From Isoetes taiwanensis (taxonomy: Eukaryota; Streptophyta; Lycopodiopsida; Isoetales; Isoetaceae): DNA of 64,000 nucleotides. Numbering within the stretch: position 1 is the first letter of the stretch; each line of letters starts with the position of its first letter. The stretch is taken from NCBI GenBank assembly GCA_021234155.1, contig JAJEKV010000049.1:2265487-2329486 (forward strand). Reading direction: 5' to 3'. The position numbers and the translations under genes were made by a program. This document shows positions 55,117 through 64,000 of the stretch, in pieces. The notes below the pieces were generated by a model. It was not told the DNA's origin. It worked only from the letters and a program-made list of their open reading frames with translations, and ran no database searches.

Positions 55117-55495
55117 CTCCAAATGATGTGTGGATAAGGATCCAACCGACTTCGAGGAATATGCTCCGGTCTTCAATCGCAAAAAAGGAGGTCTAAAAAT
55201 AAGAACTTAGACCTCGACATGTTGCGCCTGCGTGCTCAAAAAGTGTCGACATCCGGGCGGATGGCGGTTTATATCCATTGGATCCGTTGAGTGGCAAGAA
55301 ACCGTCATTTGGGGACGTTTCAAGTTTAGTCCGATTTTGTGGTGACGGTAACTCGGCCTCTTGGGATATTGTGAGAGATTGAGAGGATGAAGGCATTGAA
55401 TCGAATACAGTTCCTTGAGATGAGCTTCCGATTGTCACAAGAGAATTATAACTTAAACCAGCAGCTCTTTTTTCTCGCTTCATTACTCATTTGTG

Positions 55496-57500
55496 ATGAA
55501 GGAAAGGAATGACGGCTTGGGGAGGGAAACTTCTTTGAGATCTGAAGTGGACAAGTCCAAATTGGTGATAGGGCAGCTGCAAGAAAAGATCCAAGAGCTC
55601 GAAAAGAGCAAACTTTGGGCTTCAATGTAGGTTAAAGAATTTGAAGAAAACACCCCTTGGCTTGCGAGAAAGGAAGAAGCATTATCGACCGATAGAGGAG
55701 GCGAAGTTTGGATCAGGTGCATTCAGACGCAGTGGTCACGGCCACAAGGTCCGCTTTACAACACTAGCAAAGGCCGGTTAAGATCTGGAGAAACTAGAAG
55801 CAATCTTGGTTACGTAGTGAAGAACCTAGCGACGAACAGGGAGATAGTGGACATGATTTGTCAGCCCTACAACTCTCCTCTCAAGAAGATGGTATTGGAA
55901 ATGGTACTAGGGAGATCTACAAGAAGTTAGAAGCGACAGATGTACAGACTGTTTGTGATGATGTAGGCATCAGTAGGCTTGGTTACCGTTCTCTATTCAA
56001 GCCATTCCACGAAGCGTTGAAAAGAATGGGCATAAAAAAAGTATTCGCTCCACGTCCACAAATTGTCGAGAATACAAGGGTTACTAGGACAAAGATGGTG
56101 TATGCCATATTAGGAGAGATGCACCACGTTGAATGTCTTTGGTCCCCGCCATAGCCATAAAAGATAAGAATGGCAAGGATTGTTGTGATATAGTTGGAAT
56201 GAATGAACATAATAATCTTTGGGTTGACACAGGTTACTCTCTTACAATTCCTTGTCAAATATTATGACTTAACAGTTGCAGAAACTAATGGTGAGATTGA
56301 AGTTTGCATAAAATTGGATGAAATGGAACTGACCAAGTTTGAGAAGTATGAGAGGGTATCCGTTGTCATCATGAATAGAGCAATTGAGAAGAGCAACAAG
56401 AATAACAAAAAAGATGTCGAGGTGACGGACGAGGAGAAGAAGCGTGCGGAAAAATGGTTCTCATGTCAATCTGAAGATGACACCTGGTGGTTAGATCTCT
56501 TTAAAATTCAGAAAGAAACCCACGAGGTATTGAAATGGGTGTTCAATCAAACTGACATCCCGAGTCTAATATCTAGATTCGAGGGAGGGGAAAAATTGCA
56601 AGTAGATCACTATGGATCTTACAAAGTAATTTTTCACTTGGCGTCTGATTTAAAAACTGAGAAAGCAATGTACAACATAAGTGGAGGAGGACAAGGAACA
56701 TGCAAAAGTTATGCAGATCGCAATCATGCAAGGAAGTCAAGAAATCTTTGGGAAGACTGTTTCAACCTTGTCCCTTAACCAAGCAAATGCTCCTAATAGA
56801 GGAGAAGAAGATCCCAAGTTCCATGGCATTTTCCCCATTCCATTAGAGAGGGTTCATATCACGCACTTTGCACGCGGCTTTGTGAGAATCATCGACAAGA
56901 TGATATTTTTGAGCCGCGAGATGGTCGTGTGGAACATTTCGGACAAGAAGAGAAGAGAGGAAGGAATTCGTGAGAGTTGAACATGTTCTATCGAAGCGAG
57001 GTTTGCATGGTGGGAATGTAAGATTAGAGCTCGATGAGAGCAGGGGGGAAGAACAAGTGTGCCTCGTAAGGTGTCAATTGAGGGGTGAAAGCTCGACGCT
57101 TCATAAAGAATCATAGAGAGGCTCGAACGGAAACCGGATGGGAGAAAAGGTCTATGAATTTGGAAAATTGGTTGGTTGATGCGGAGCGGGACCGCCTGAG
57201 ATGGCGTTCGATTCGGCATTGAGGAAAAAAAAAGCATGGGATGCATTGTCTGAATTGTTCCCATACATTCAGAGAATGGACCTCACAAGAGAAGATGCAG
57301 AAATGTTCGTGCAAGCGAATAACAAATTTATTAAAGCTTTCATAGACGCATGGGGAGAGAGTGAAGTCACGCACTACTTGCACATCTTTTGGGCTCATGC
57401 ACCTTGGTTTTTTAGGAAGTATGGAAGCCTAGCAGTGTGGAGTGCACAAGGCATGGAGAAGTCGCATAAACAAGCTAAAATAGCCTTTCATCGTAACAAA
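55496..57500 (+). pseudogene. Transposase-like gene, 5' part, heavily frameshifted
   Basis: Open segments follow each other on the + strand: a coiled-coil start at ATG 55496 (SEVDKSKLVIGQLQEKIQEL), 55858-56154, 56203-56690, 56690-56980 (FPIPLERVHITHFARGF) and 57201-57500. The last carries LHIFWAHAPWFFRKYGSLAV and WSAQGMEKSHKQAK. That block recalls large uncharacterised transposon proteins that share a YG-L-x-x-x-S-x-QG-x-E-K motif, but I cannot name the family. It stops at an insertion at 57501 and its end is at 60656-60903. Whether it is a transposase is inference from context. Confidence 0.5.
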
Positions 57501-60500
57501 CAAGGTGACCTAGCAAACGCACTAATGACCTGCGTTTGCACCACAAAAAGGAATCTTTCAAAGATTCCCTAAAAAAACCATAAATTTTGCCACTTTTGGG
57601 GGGTCAAATAAAAAAATGGCCCTCAATTTACAATTCTGTTACCCATTTTAGGGCCCAAAATTACAGGAAAATTTTTGTTTTGTTAATATTACACCCCCAA
57701 ACTAGGTGTAAAACTAAAATCACATTTAGGTGGATTTGGGACACAATTGGAAATTGGGAAAATTGAAGAACCACTAGAGTCTTAACCAAAACTAAAAGCT
57801 AAAACGTGCAACTCAAGGCGTATTCCATTTGTTATTACTACAAGAGAACCACAAGTTGTTATGCGTGCCTAGGCAAGCGAGAAAGTTACAAGACACTAGT
57901 AGTGCACATAGCAAATCAAAAGAAAAAAAATGTCAAGCTAGACACCATGCAACTTTTGGATTAACAAAACAGAGAAAAGAGCTAAATAAACGAAAACGTG
58001 TCGAAAAAGATAAGACGTGTAGGTTAGGAAAGTGGGTAGGTAGGAAAAAGACGTGTAGGTTAGGAAAGTGGGTAGGTAGGAAAAAGATCTGGTAGGTAGT
58101 GCCCATACGCGCATGGGCAAAGTTTTTAGTTTTTGCCATGCGCGCATAGGCAAGGATATTTTTGCTTAGGTTTTTGCACTCTTTTTCTACTACGAAGTGG
58201 AGATGCCGGCGAAGCGAAGATGCCATGATGATCTTCGAACTGAAGTGTCCAGCACAAGTCCGGTGGCCCTGCCCTGATGATCTTCGAACTGAACTGCACA
58301 TCGCCGGATTGTAGCACCCATTAGCGCTTGAAGACGGATTTAGGTATTTCAATCTACCCTAAAACTTTATAGGTATTAGCAAAGCTTTCACAGATATGTC
58401 GGCAAAGCTTTTACAGATTTAGGTACAAATATGTCGGCAAAGCTTTCACAGTAATGTAAAAAAAAAATTATTTCAAGGTCAGCACAGCTTATGCAGGTCG
58501 GTTATTATGATGAGCATGAAGCAGACATGCAGCAGGTCGGTGGTAATGATGAGCAAAAAACAGGTATATGGATTTGTTGGTGCTTCACCGTTTTGGCTTT
58601 TCTGATGCAAAATTATGAACTGATTTGCATGCAAGTAGCTCCTTGTTTTGTAGCTTGTTTTGTTTGCTTCCGTGGCCTCTCATTTCATAGCTGATTTGCA
58701 CCTGTGGGGTCTGGAGGTTCGAATCCTCTATTGCTTCTATCTTCTTCTTCTGACATGTCTTTTTCTTCTCTTCTTTATGTTTTATGTGTGGTTTCATTTC
58801 TTTTTTATTATAGATATTGGATCTGACATTTAGTATTTGTTGCTCTTTTGAAGCTTTGAGTGCTTCACAGCCTTAACGACAGTTTTCAGAGAGACAATTA
58901 TTTCTCACATGTCTTTAAGAAGCAAGTGTTTTATCCAGGTTGGAATAATTTTGAGGCTTGCCTCAACTATCAGCTTTGAAGGAGGCCTCAATCTGTCAAT
59001 TTGGGAAAATTTGGCCCCAATCTGCTAAAAACTAGCAAAATCTAAACCCAAGAAGATAAATCTGGCCCAAATTTCGCACCAATCCAACTTCTTTGTTGCA
59101 AATCAGAGCCTTGGCATTTCTCAAGAAAAACACTATTTGATCCACAAAATTCAAAAAAAAAAACCTTTTCTCAACTGGTTTACCTTTTAAAAGTGCCAAG
59201 AATGCAATGCAACAAAGAATAAGTTCCAAAATTTAAGGTCTTCTAAGAAAAGAACAAAATATGGGGGAAAAGAAAAACCCTCCACTATGCGGACATAGCT
59301 TGTGGAAGCATGCCCATGCGCTCATAGACAAAACCTACCCAAAAAGTTTACTACCTACTTGTTTTTTCCAAACCTATTCATTTTGTGCTCGTAGCTTGTG
59401 GAAGCTAGCCCATGAGTGCATAGACACTACCTACCCAAAAATTTTACTACCTTACGTGTTATGTTCACTCATTTTATGCTCACTACCATTTTATCGTAAA
59501 CACCTCATTTGTGTCACGTCCACCCACTTTTATCGTAAAGACCTCATTTGTGTCACGTTCAAGAGTCATCAGCAAACTACAATTTGCTCGACATTACACT
59601 TAGGGTTGTCTTTTATAGTGTTAAAAAAGATCCCACCAGCCAATTTTTGAAAGCTATACGTTTTTTTTTTTTTTTATATATTGCCTATGCTCGCATAGCA
59701 TGGCAATCTTTTTTTAGCTATAATTTTTCCTCCTTGTAAGCTATGTGCGCATAACATGCCAATTTTTTTTGCCTTCTTGATAATAGCCTGGGAACCCTTT
59801 TTCTTGTAGTTGGCAATATGTGCGTAGCTCAATACTTATTTTCCAAAGCTAGCATCTTCTTTCCCAAGGTCTAATTTGCACCAAGGACTAATTTGCTTGT
59901 GACTTTGATGTTTCTTATTTGCTTATACAATCCCCAAACATCTCAGTAGTATTCAACAAGGGGAGCATTGTTCAACTAGGCATCACTCAACCGAGTTTTG
60001 TAATGTTATGATAACATGCTTAAGATGTTAAAGGACAATTTTGCACTTTTGTGCATTATACAACTTATGTCATTGCACCCTAAAAATGTATTTGACATCA
60101 AGGACTCACATCAAGTCTCCAATTGTTTCTCTTCAAAGTAATGAAAAGGAAGAACTTGGTGTGAAGGGACATTTGATCGGCAACAGAAATGATCCAGCCG
60201 ACTTTGGTAAGCTATTGGTCTAAGGATCTCCAAAGATCGGAAGAACTTGTGGAGCAAGAAAATGGACAAGAAGATGGTCCTTTTAAGAAGTGCCACTTGC
60301 GTTTGTTGAAGCAAACACCTACCTCCTCTTGATATTTAATGTGTGCTAAAAAAGAACATTTTTTTAAGTGCCTATATTATTGTACTGAATTATTGAAATA
60401 TAACTTTGTTGTCTATGCGCGCATAGACATTCTTCCTTTCCTTTGTATTTTTGTGTCGTAAGAAAGTGCATCTTCTTAGTGTGTCTTAACACAAAATCTG

Positions 60501-60655
60501 TCGCCCGCTTTTAAAATTGGCCATATTTGGAACGCGACTTTATTTTTTGGTAGTTGTTTTTTTTTAAATAGTCAAAACTGTCGAATTTATGTGTTTTTGA
60601 AAAAGGAATCTGCAATTGCACCACAGGTCATTAGCGCGTTTGCACCGTCACCTTG
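57501..60655. mobile_element. 3.15-kb non-autonomous hAT-like insertion
   Basis: The ends are 32-bp inverted repeats matching at 28 of 32 positions (57501-57532, starting CAAGGTGAC, and 60624-60655). CAAGG fits the hAT terminal pattern YARNG. Flanking 8-mers GTAACAAA and TTAACACT share TAACA and look like a decayed 8-bp target duplication. Removing the insert and one 8-mer rejoins the flanking reading frame. There is no coding capacity inside. It contains many CTATGCGCGCATAG-like palindromes and a 37-bp tandem pair at about 58014-58090. Confidence 0.75.
58101..60428. repeat. Dispersed CTATGCGCGCATAG palindromes
   Basis: Copies at 58101 (GCCCATACGCGCATGGGC), 58135, 59287, 59312, 59410, 59683 (GCCTATGCTCGCATAGC), 59741 and 60411 (GTCTATGCGCGCATAGAC). 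Most are perfect or near-perfect palindromes, and they are confined to the hAT-like insertion. Confidence 0.8.
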
Positions 60656-60903
60656 TTAACACTCAAAGAGGGGGTGGAAATGTGGGAACCAACCCTCTAA
60701 GACAGATGACAGAGTGGTTTTATAGAAGGGCGATGGCTAAATACGACAAGAAGGTCGCTTTAAGGAGCAACCCAGAAGTCGTAAACACCATTGACATAAT
60801 GCTGAAGAGAAAACGGAAAGTTGCTTGGCAAAATTCTAGGGCCCCACTAGCATCGCAACAGTGGAGATCTAAGAGACAAAGAATCGGTAAAGTATACTTG
60901 TAA
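60656..60903 (+). pseudogene. Transposase-like gene, 3' part
   Basis: Resumes the frame cut at 57501, reading TQRGGGNVGTNPLRQMTEWF, then a basic tail (KRKRKVAW ... RSKRQR) and a stop at 60901. The basic C-terminus could be a nuclear localisation signal. The frame joins the 57201-57500 segment once the hAT-like insert is discounted. Confidence 0.6.
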
Positions 60904-61135
60904 TGTGTAGCATGTTCACACGACGCGAAGTACTTGCCTCCAACCTTGTTTGCACAACCGTAGCCGGCGTCGTGTGATCTTATTTGTATCATACGGGTGA
61001 GCAGTGGAGTTCGCTATTGCTTGCATTTATGTGGCTTAATAATGGTCGTGTGAAGCTTTACAAGATAATAATAAAAAGGGTTACTTTTGATTAAAGTTGT
61101 GAAAGATGTTACATTGAAAAACAAAATACAACGAC
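60904..61135. repeat. Motif pair CACACGACGCGAA / GCGTCGTGTGATC
   Basis: Just after the stop, CACACGACGCGAAG (60917) and GGCGTCGTGTGATC (60966) form an inverted pair 35 bp apart, a potential hairpin at the 3' end of the gene. GGTCGTGTGAAGC (61044) is a third copy. Confidence 0.7.
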
Positions 61136-61605
61136 TCATTGTTGCTCGGTCGCGAGCTCTTCTTCATTATCTTCATCATCATCATCAGCTCGTCCCTCGT
61201 CTTCGTCTTCATCTCTTCCCCTCAAGCGAGCAATCACCCTATCCAAACGTTCCTCCAATCGTCCACCATCTCTTTGTACATGTCCCGCTCCCGTCCCAAT
61301 AGCACAAGCGTGTTCTTCTTCTGAATTAGCATCCTCGTTGAGTCACCATAACCACCTCGGTCGCGGTTGTTGGGGCATGTCATCCCGTCGACCTTCTATT
61401 CAACCTTTGATTTGCCTCTCCGGCTACGAAGCATGAGAAGGTTGAATTCATTCTCTTCTTCTTTTCTGCTGAATTGTAGCGGCGTTTTCCTTTAGAAGAT
61501 CATCTTGCTCCTTCAACCTCTTCATTAGAACACCCAACACTATGTCGGAAGGGGAGTTCTATCCTCTTCGTTTTCCATTATCGTGGTTGAGGATGTGGAG
61601 GCCAT
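61136..61605 (-). pseudogene. Coiled-coil protein with acidic tail
   Basis: The - strand ATG at 61605 reads MASTSSTTIMENEEDRTPLP. After frame breaks it reads MKRLKEQDDLLKENAA, then finally GRLEERLDRVIARLRGRDED, an acidic run and a stop at 61136. The pattern (leucine/arginine heptads followed by Asp/Glu run) suggests a short dimerising protein. No family recognised. Confidence 0.45.
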
Positions 61606-62074
61606 AGATGACAAATGGGAGGGACGTTAAGATTATAGAAGTGAGGAGCAAAGACTCTAACCGGGCGGAAGGAGCACAATGCAAGGACCTCAATTTATAC
61701 ATATTAGCGCTTGAACATATTAACACACTTTCATTGGCTTTGCCGATGCGTGTCGCCGGATTAAATCGGTTGTCCGCTAGAACACATTAATGGCTTGTCA
61801 TTTGGAACACATTAATAACTATTCTAACTACATTGTATATCACACCACGCTGAATCGCGACACGAGCTTTAAAACCCTATGAAGGGTTTAAGCCGTGTGA
61901 TACATCTTGTCATTCTCTCTACCACGGATATTGAAAATTAAAAATAGGAAACGTAATATTCGGCACATTTGTCAAAAACTTTTCCCATTGAGAAATAAAA
62001 CCAATTACAAACATTAAAAAAAAAACGGGCCCCTCTAGGAGGAGCCCGATGCCTATGATCGCCGGGCAAGCTCT
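61606..62074. other. Spacer with motif copies
   Basis: Contains degenerate motif copies (TCGCGACACGAG at 61855, CCGTGTGATAC at 61892) and no supported gene. Confidence 0.4.
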
Positions 62075-62458
62075 TCACGGAGGGCGTTGATAATTTTTTC
62101 GCTCCTCCAACATGATTGCACGCCCCGCAACCACGTTCTCATATTCCGCAACCTTATCTTCCCGCTCATCGAGTTGGGCTCGGGCAGCCTCTCCCGCTTC
62201 GATTGCGGCCCTAAGCCTCTCTTGGAGGTTATATCTCGTGGCGTGCAATTCGCGGTCTAAGGCAGCCCGCTGATTGTCGCGCACTAAAATCACCTCCCTG
62301 TAGAAGGCGGCCTTTTCCTCTGCCGCAACCAGCTTGGCGACGTCTTCATCATTCTTTTCTTTTAGAAGGCGGATCCGTTCCTCCGCTTCAGCACGAATGT
62401 TCTGAATTTCCTTGACCAAAACTTGAGACAAGGGCAAAAATATGCTAGTGGGTATCAA
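62075..62458 (-). CDS. Coiled-coil protein, 127 codons
   Basis: An intact - strand frame. After a short hydrophobic start (MIPTSIFLPLSQVL) nearly the whole protein is an alpha-helical heptad pattern rich in Ala, Glu, Arg and Leu (EIQNIRAEAEERIRLLKEKN; AAIEAGEAARAQLDEREDKV). It ends QRPP. The start segment is repeated in inverted orientation at 62652-62690, so the true first exon may be different. It is probably an accessory gene of the surrounding element; function unknown. Confidence 0.5.
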   Translation of the reverse strand: MIPTSIFLPLSQVLVKEIQNIRAEAEERIRLLKEKNDEDVAKLVAAEEKAAFYREVILVRDNQRAALDRELHATRYNLQERLRAAIEAGEAARAQLDEREDKVAEYENVVAGRAIMLEERKNYQRPP

Positions 62459-62692
62459 AAAAACGCGGCCCCAGCACTTAGATCAGCACCCTGGATGTAC
62501 TATTCTATCATAGTATTCCACTTGTTATTAATTGGAGTTGTTACATATTTCTATTGATTACCTAATTACCATGTGCTAGTACCAGTAACACCTTAAACAA
62601 GCTGCCATATGGGGTGCTATATGAGTGCTGTCAGCATGTGTCCGGACGCCTGCTTTTGATACCCACCAGCATACTTTTGCCCACAAGATCTC
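62430..62692. repeat. 35-bp inverted repeat
   Basis: TTGATACCCACYAGCATAYT and following bases occur on the - strand from about 62460 and on the + strand from 62652. The two copies face away from each other with about 190 bp between. Confidence 0.65.
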
Positions 62693-62699
62693 GGCAGGG

Positions 62700-63337
62700 A
62701 TGGAACTGGAGCTGGAGGCCATTGAAAGTGATGGGAGAACAGGAGAGATGGCTGAGGGCGGATGTGGTAGAACAGGAGATGGCGGATAGGAGAAGACAAA
62801 GGCCTCCGACGTTTTATATAGAAACTAGAGATACGTTGGAATCTACGGTTGCGAGTACCGATAAAGTTGTGTAATAATCCTACGAGGCGAAATTATAGCA
62901 TGCAATTAGGCAATGGTAGCCTATGTTCGCATCATGGGATCCGTCATATCCTAGCCGCATGTATGCGGCCGCATAAAAAAAACGGTGTTATTGTGGCGCA
63001 AGATGCCACGTCCTTGGCATGACGTTGTCATCCACAAGCCACGTATGTGAATAGACGTTGTCATCCACATGCAAATTCGCATTTACCTGCAAGTTATCAC
63101 ATAATCTAGCTAGATATTTGTGTTACATATACTTTTCCATTAATAAATTATGAATTTATACATACAACGAGGGTATGCGTTGTGGAGATCATCTGACGCG
63201 AAATCCATTGATTGCTACCTAATTGCAAGAATGGCATTTCGCGTCGTGTGATCTTTTAATAAAACAAAACAAGAGAACAGATAGAAGCAAGAAACAGAGC
63301 AAATTTTTCTTTGAAACAAAAAATATATATACAATGG
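62700..63337. other. Spacer, no gene seen
   Basis: Contains the motif copy TTTCGCGTCGTGTGATC (63237) and GACGCGAAATCC (63195), again an inverted pair, plus a local duplication of GACGTTGTCATCCACA (about 63022 and 63054). Confidence 0.45.
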
Positions 63338-63627
63338 CTACGGATCTTCATGATCCTCAGAGTTGGCAGCCGTAAAGTTGCGCTCTTCATCCTCCGCACT
63401 AAAATTAAGCTTCTTCCTCCATATCTTCTAGCCGCGAATATTGTGTGCAGTTAAAACCGCCCGACCCTACACGGGCCATTGGCCTCTCGGCACTGGTTAA
63501 TGTTGCCACAGCTCAAGGTCTCGCCATGCAAGAGTCCCTCGCGGAATTCTGCAATATGTCCACCGCCTTATCTCTCGGGCGACGCAGACGGGTCAAGGCT
63601 GGCAGGAACCTCCTTGAATCTCTTCAT
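63338..63627 (-). pseudogene. Small acidic protein, MKR-start family, copy 3
   Basis: The - strand ATG at 63627 reads MKRFKEVPASLDPSASPER. After one or two frame slips it reads LEDMEEEA and then NFSAEDEERNFTAANSEDHE and a stop at 63338. SAEDEE also occurs in copy 1 (14.6 kb). A TATAAATAG lies about 250 bp upstream on the same strand (63874-63882), with a Pro/Ser-rich open leader between. Confidence 0.5.
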
Positions 63628-63694
63628 CACCACAAAGCGGGTGATGTCCGCTGGCAGCCTCGGGGCGCCGGGGCCGCTATCGGAGGAGGGATGA

Positions 63695-63860
63695 AGATGC
63701 CATCGGAGGAGAAGGCGGAAGGCGGAAGGCGGAAGGGGGGAGAAGATGAGCGTAAGGCGGAAGGCGGAAGAGGATCGGAGGAGAAGGCGGAAGGCGTAAG
63801 GCGGAAGGCGAGAAGATGAGCGTAAGGCGGAAGGCGGAAGAGGATCGAGGTCGAAGGCAA
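63695..63860. repeat. GGCGGAAGG microsatellite-like block
   Basis: Tandem GGCGGAAGGCG units arranged in a ~77-bp higher-order repeat (AGAAGATGAGCGTAAGGCGG occurs twice). It lies in the 5' leader of the - strand gene. Confidence 0.85.
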
Positions 63861-63871
63861 GATAGAAGGTC

Positions 63872-63884
63872 TTCTATTTATAAC
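63872..63884 (-). promoter_or_regulatory. TATA box of acidic gene copy 3
   Basis: TTATAAATAGAAG on the - strand is a good core promoter match, followed by the GGCGGAAGG leader and the MKR ATG. Confidence 0.5.
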
Positions 63885-63889
63885 AGGGA

Positions 63890-64000
63890 TTTCAGAGTAG
63901 CTTGAGTCACACGACTTGAAGGATGCCGTGGGTCAGGAAAATCGACCGTTACTTCTCGCGTCGTGTGAGGAAAAAGGACGTTACTTCTTCTAACGCCTTT
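63890..64000. repeat. Terminal-side motif copies
   Basis: GTCACACGACTTGAAG (63907) and CTCGCGTCGTGTGAGG (63955) are facing copies of the CGCGTCGTGTGATC motif. The end of this element was not seen and probably lies beyond the window. Confidence 0.6.

Noticed and set aside
55193-55722. - strand frames of 79 and 96 codons.
   Set aside because: They are antisense to the + strand coiled-coil start of the transposase-like gene, which has the better protein-like composition.
58690-58735. B-box-like GGTTCGAATCC near 58710.
   Set aside because: No convincing A box or acceptor stem pairing upstream; a single box is weak evidence.

Overview
This window looks like nuclear DNA of a land plant with a large, repeat-rich genome. 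The evidence is Ty1/copia and Ty3/gypsy retrotransposons with plant-style tRNA-Met primer sites, a Mutator-like element (MULE) with a SWIM-type transposase, a TRIM element, GT-AG introns, and an antisense 5.8S-ITS2-25S rDNA fragment that reads like plant rDNA. Nothing fixes the lineage. No conserved single-copy host gene was found, and almost every coding region belongs to a mobile element. Many genes are broken by one-base shifts. Some of these may be sequencing errors, because differences between duplicate copies cluster at CAG/CTG/CG trinucleotides.

Layout. (1) 1-9395: two tandem units of about 5.07 kb, A-rich on the + strand and without convincing genes. Both carry a ~200 bp MULE terminal inverted repeat (TIR) at the same place. 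(2) 9195-22053: a 12.9 kb MULE. Its left arm encodes a degenerate transposase (+). Its right arm encodes, on the - strand, a short acidic protein, a ULP1/C48 cysteine protease, a C2H2 zinc-finger protein and an unknown protein. Between the genes lie arrays built from the TIR motif GGTTAATGTGGCC. (3) 22.7-24.4 kb: little content. (4) 24.4-29.5 kb: a dead copia element holding a reverse-oriented rDNA fragment. (5) 29.5-31.5 kb: an unrecognised broken gene between clusters of ATGGCGCCAT palindromes. (6) 33743-34633: an intact 296-codon ORF resembling PD-(D/E)XK/Uma2 nucleases. (7) 37.5-40.8 kb: a scrambled copia element with an inverted integrase segment.

(8) 41.9-52.5 kb: an endonuclease (EEP) ORF split by a young Ty3/gypsy element (42212-52052, 5-bp duplication CTAAT), whose second half is then cut by a TRIM. 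(9) 52.5-64 kb: a second large DNA-transposon-like region. It holds two more acidic genes, a broken transposase-like gene, coiled-coil genes, and scattered copies of CGCGTCGTGTGATC. A 3.15 kb hAT-like insertion (57501-60655) splits the transposase-like gene and carries its own palindrome, CTATGCGCGCATAG.

The main theme is that several unrelated DNA elements each carry a private short, often palindromic motif repeated inside them. In the MULE the motif is part of the TIR and is amplified into arrays whose orientation follows the nearer terminus. The two large elements also share a small acidic accessory gene. This would fit multi-gene transposons that spread their own transposase-binding or silencing-related site, but that function is inference.
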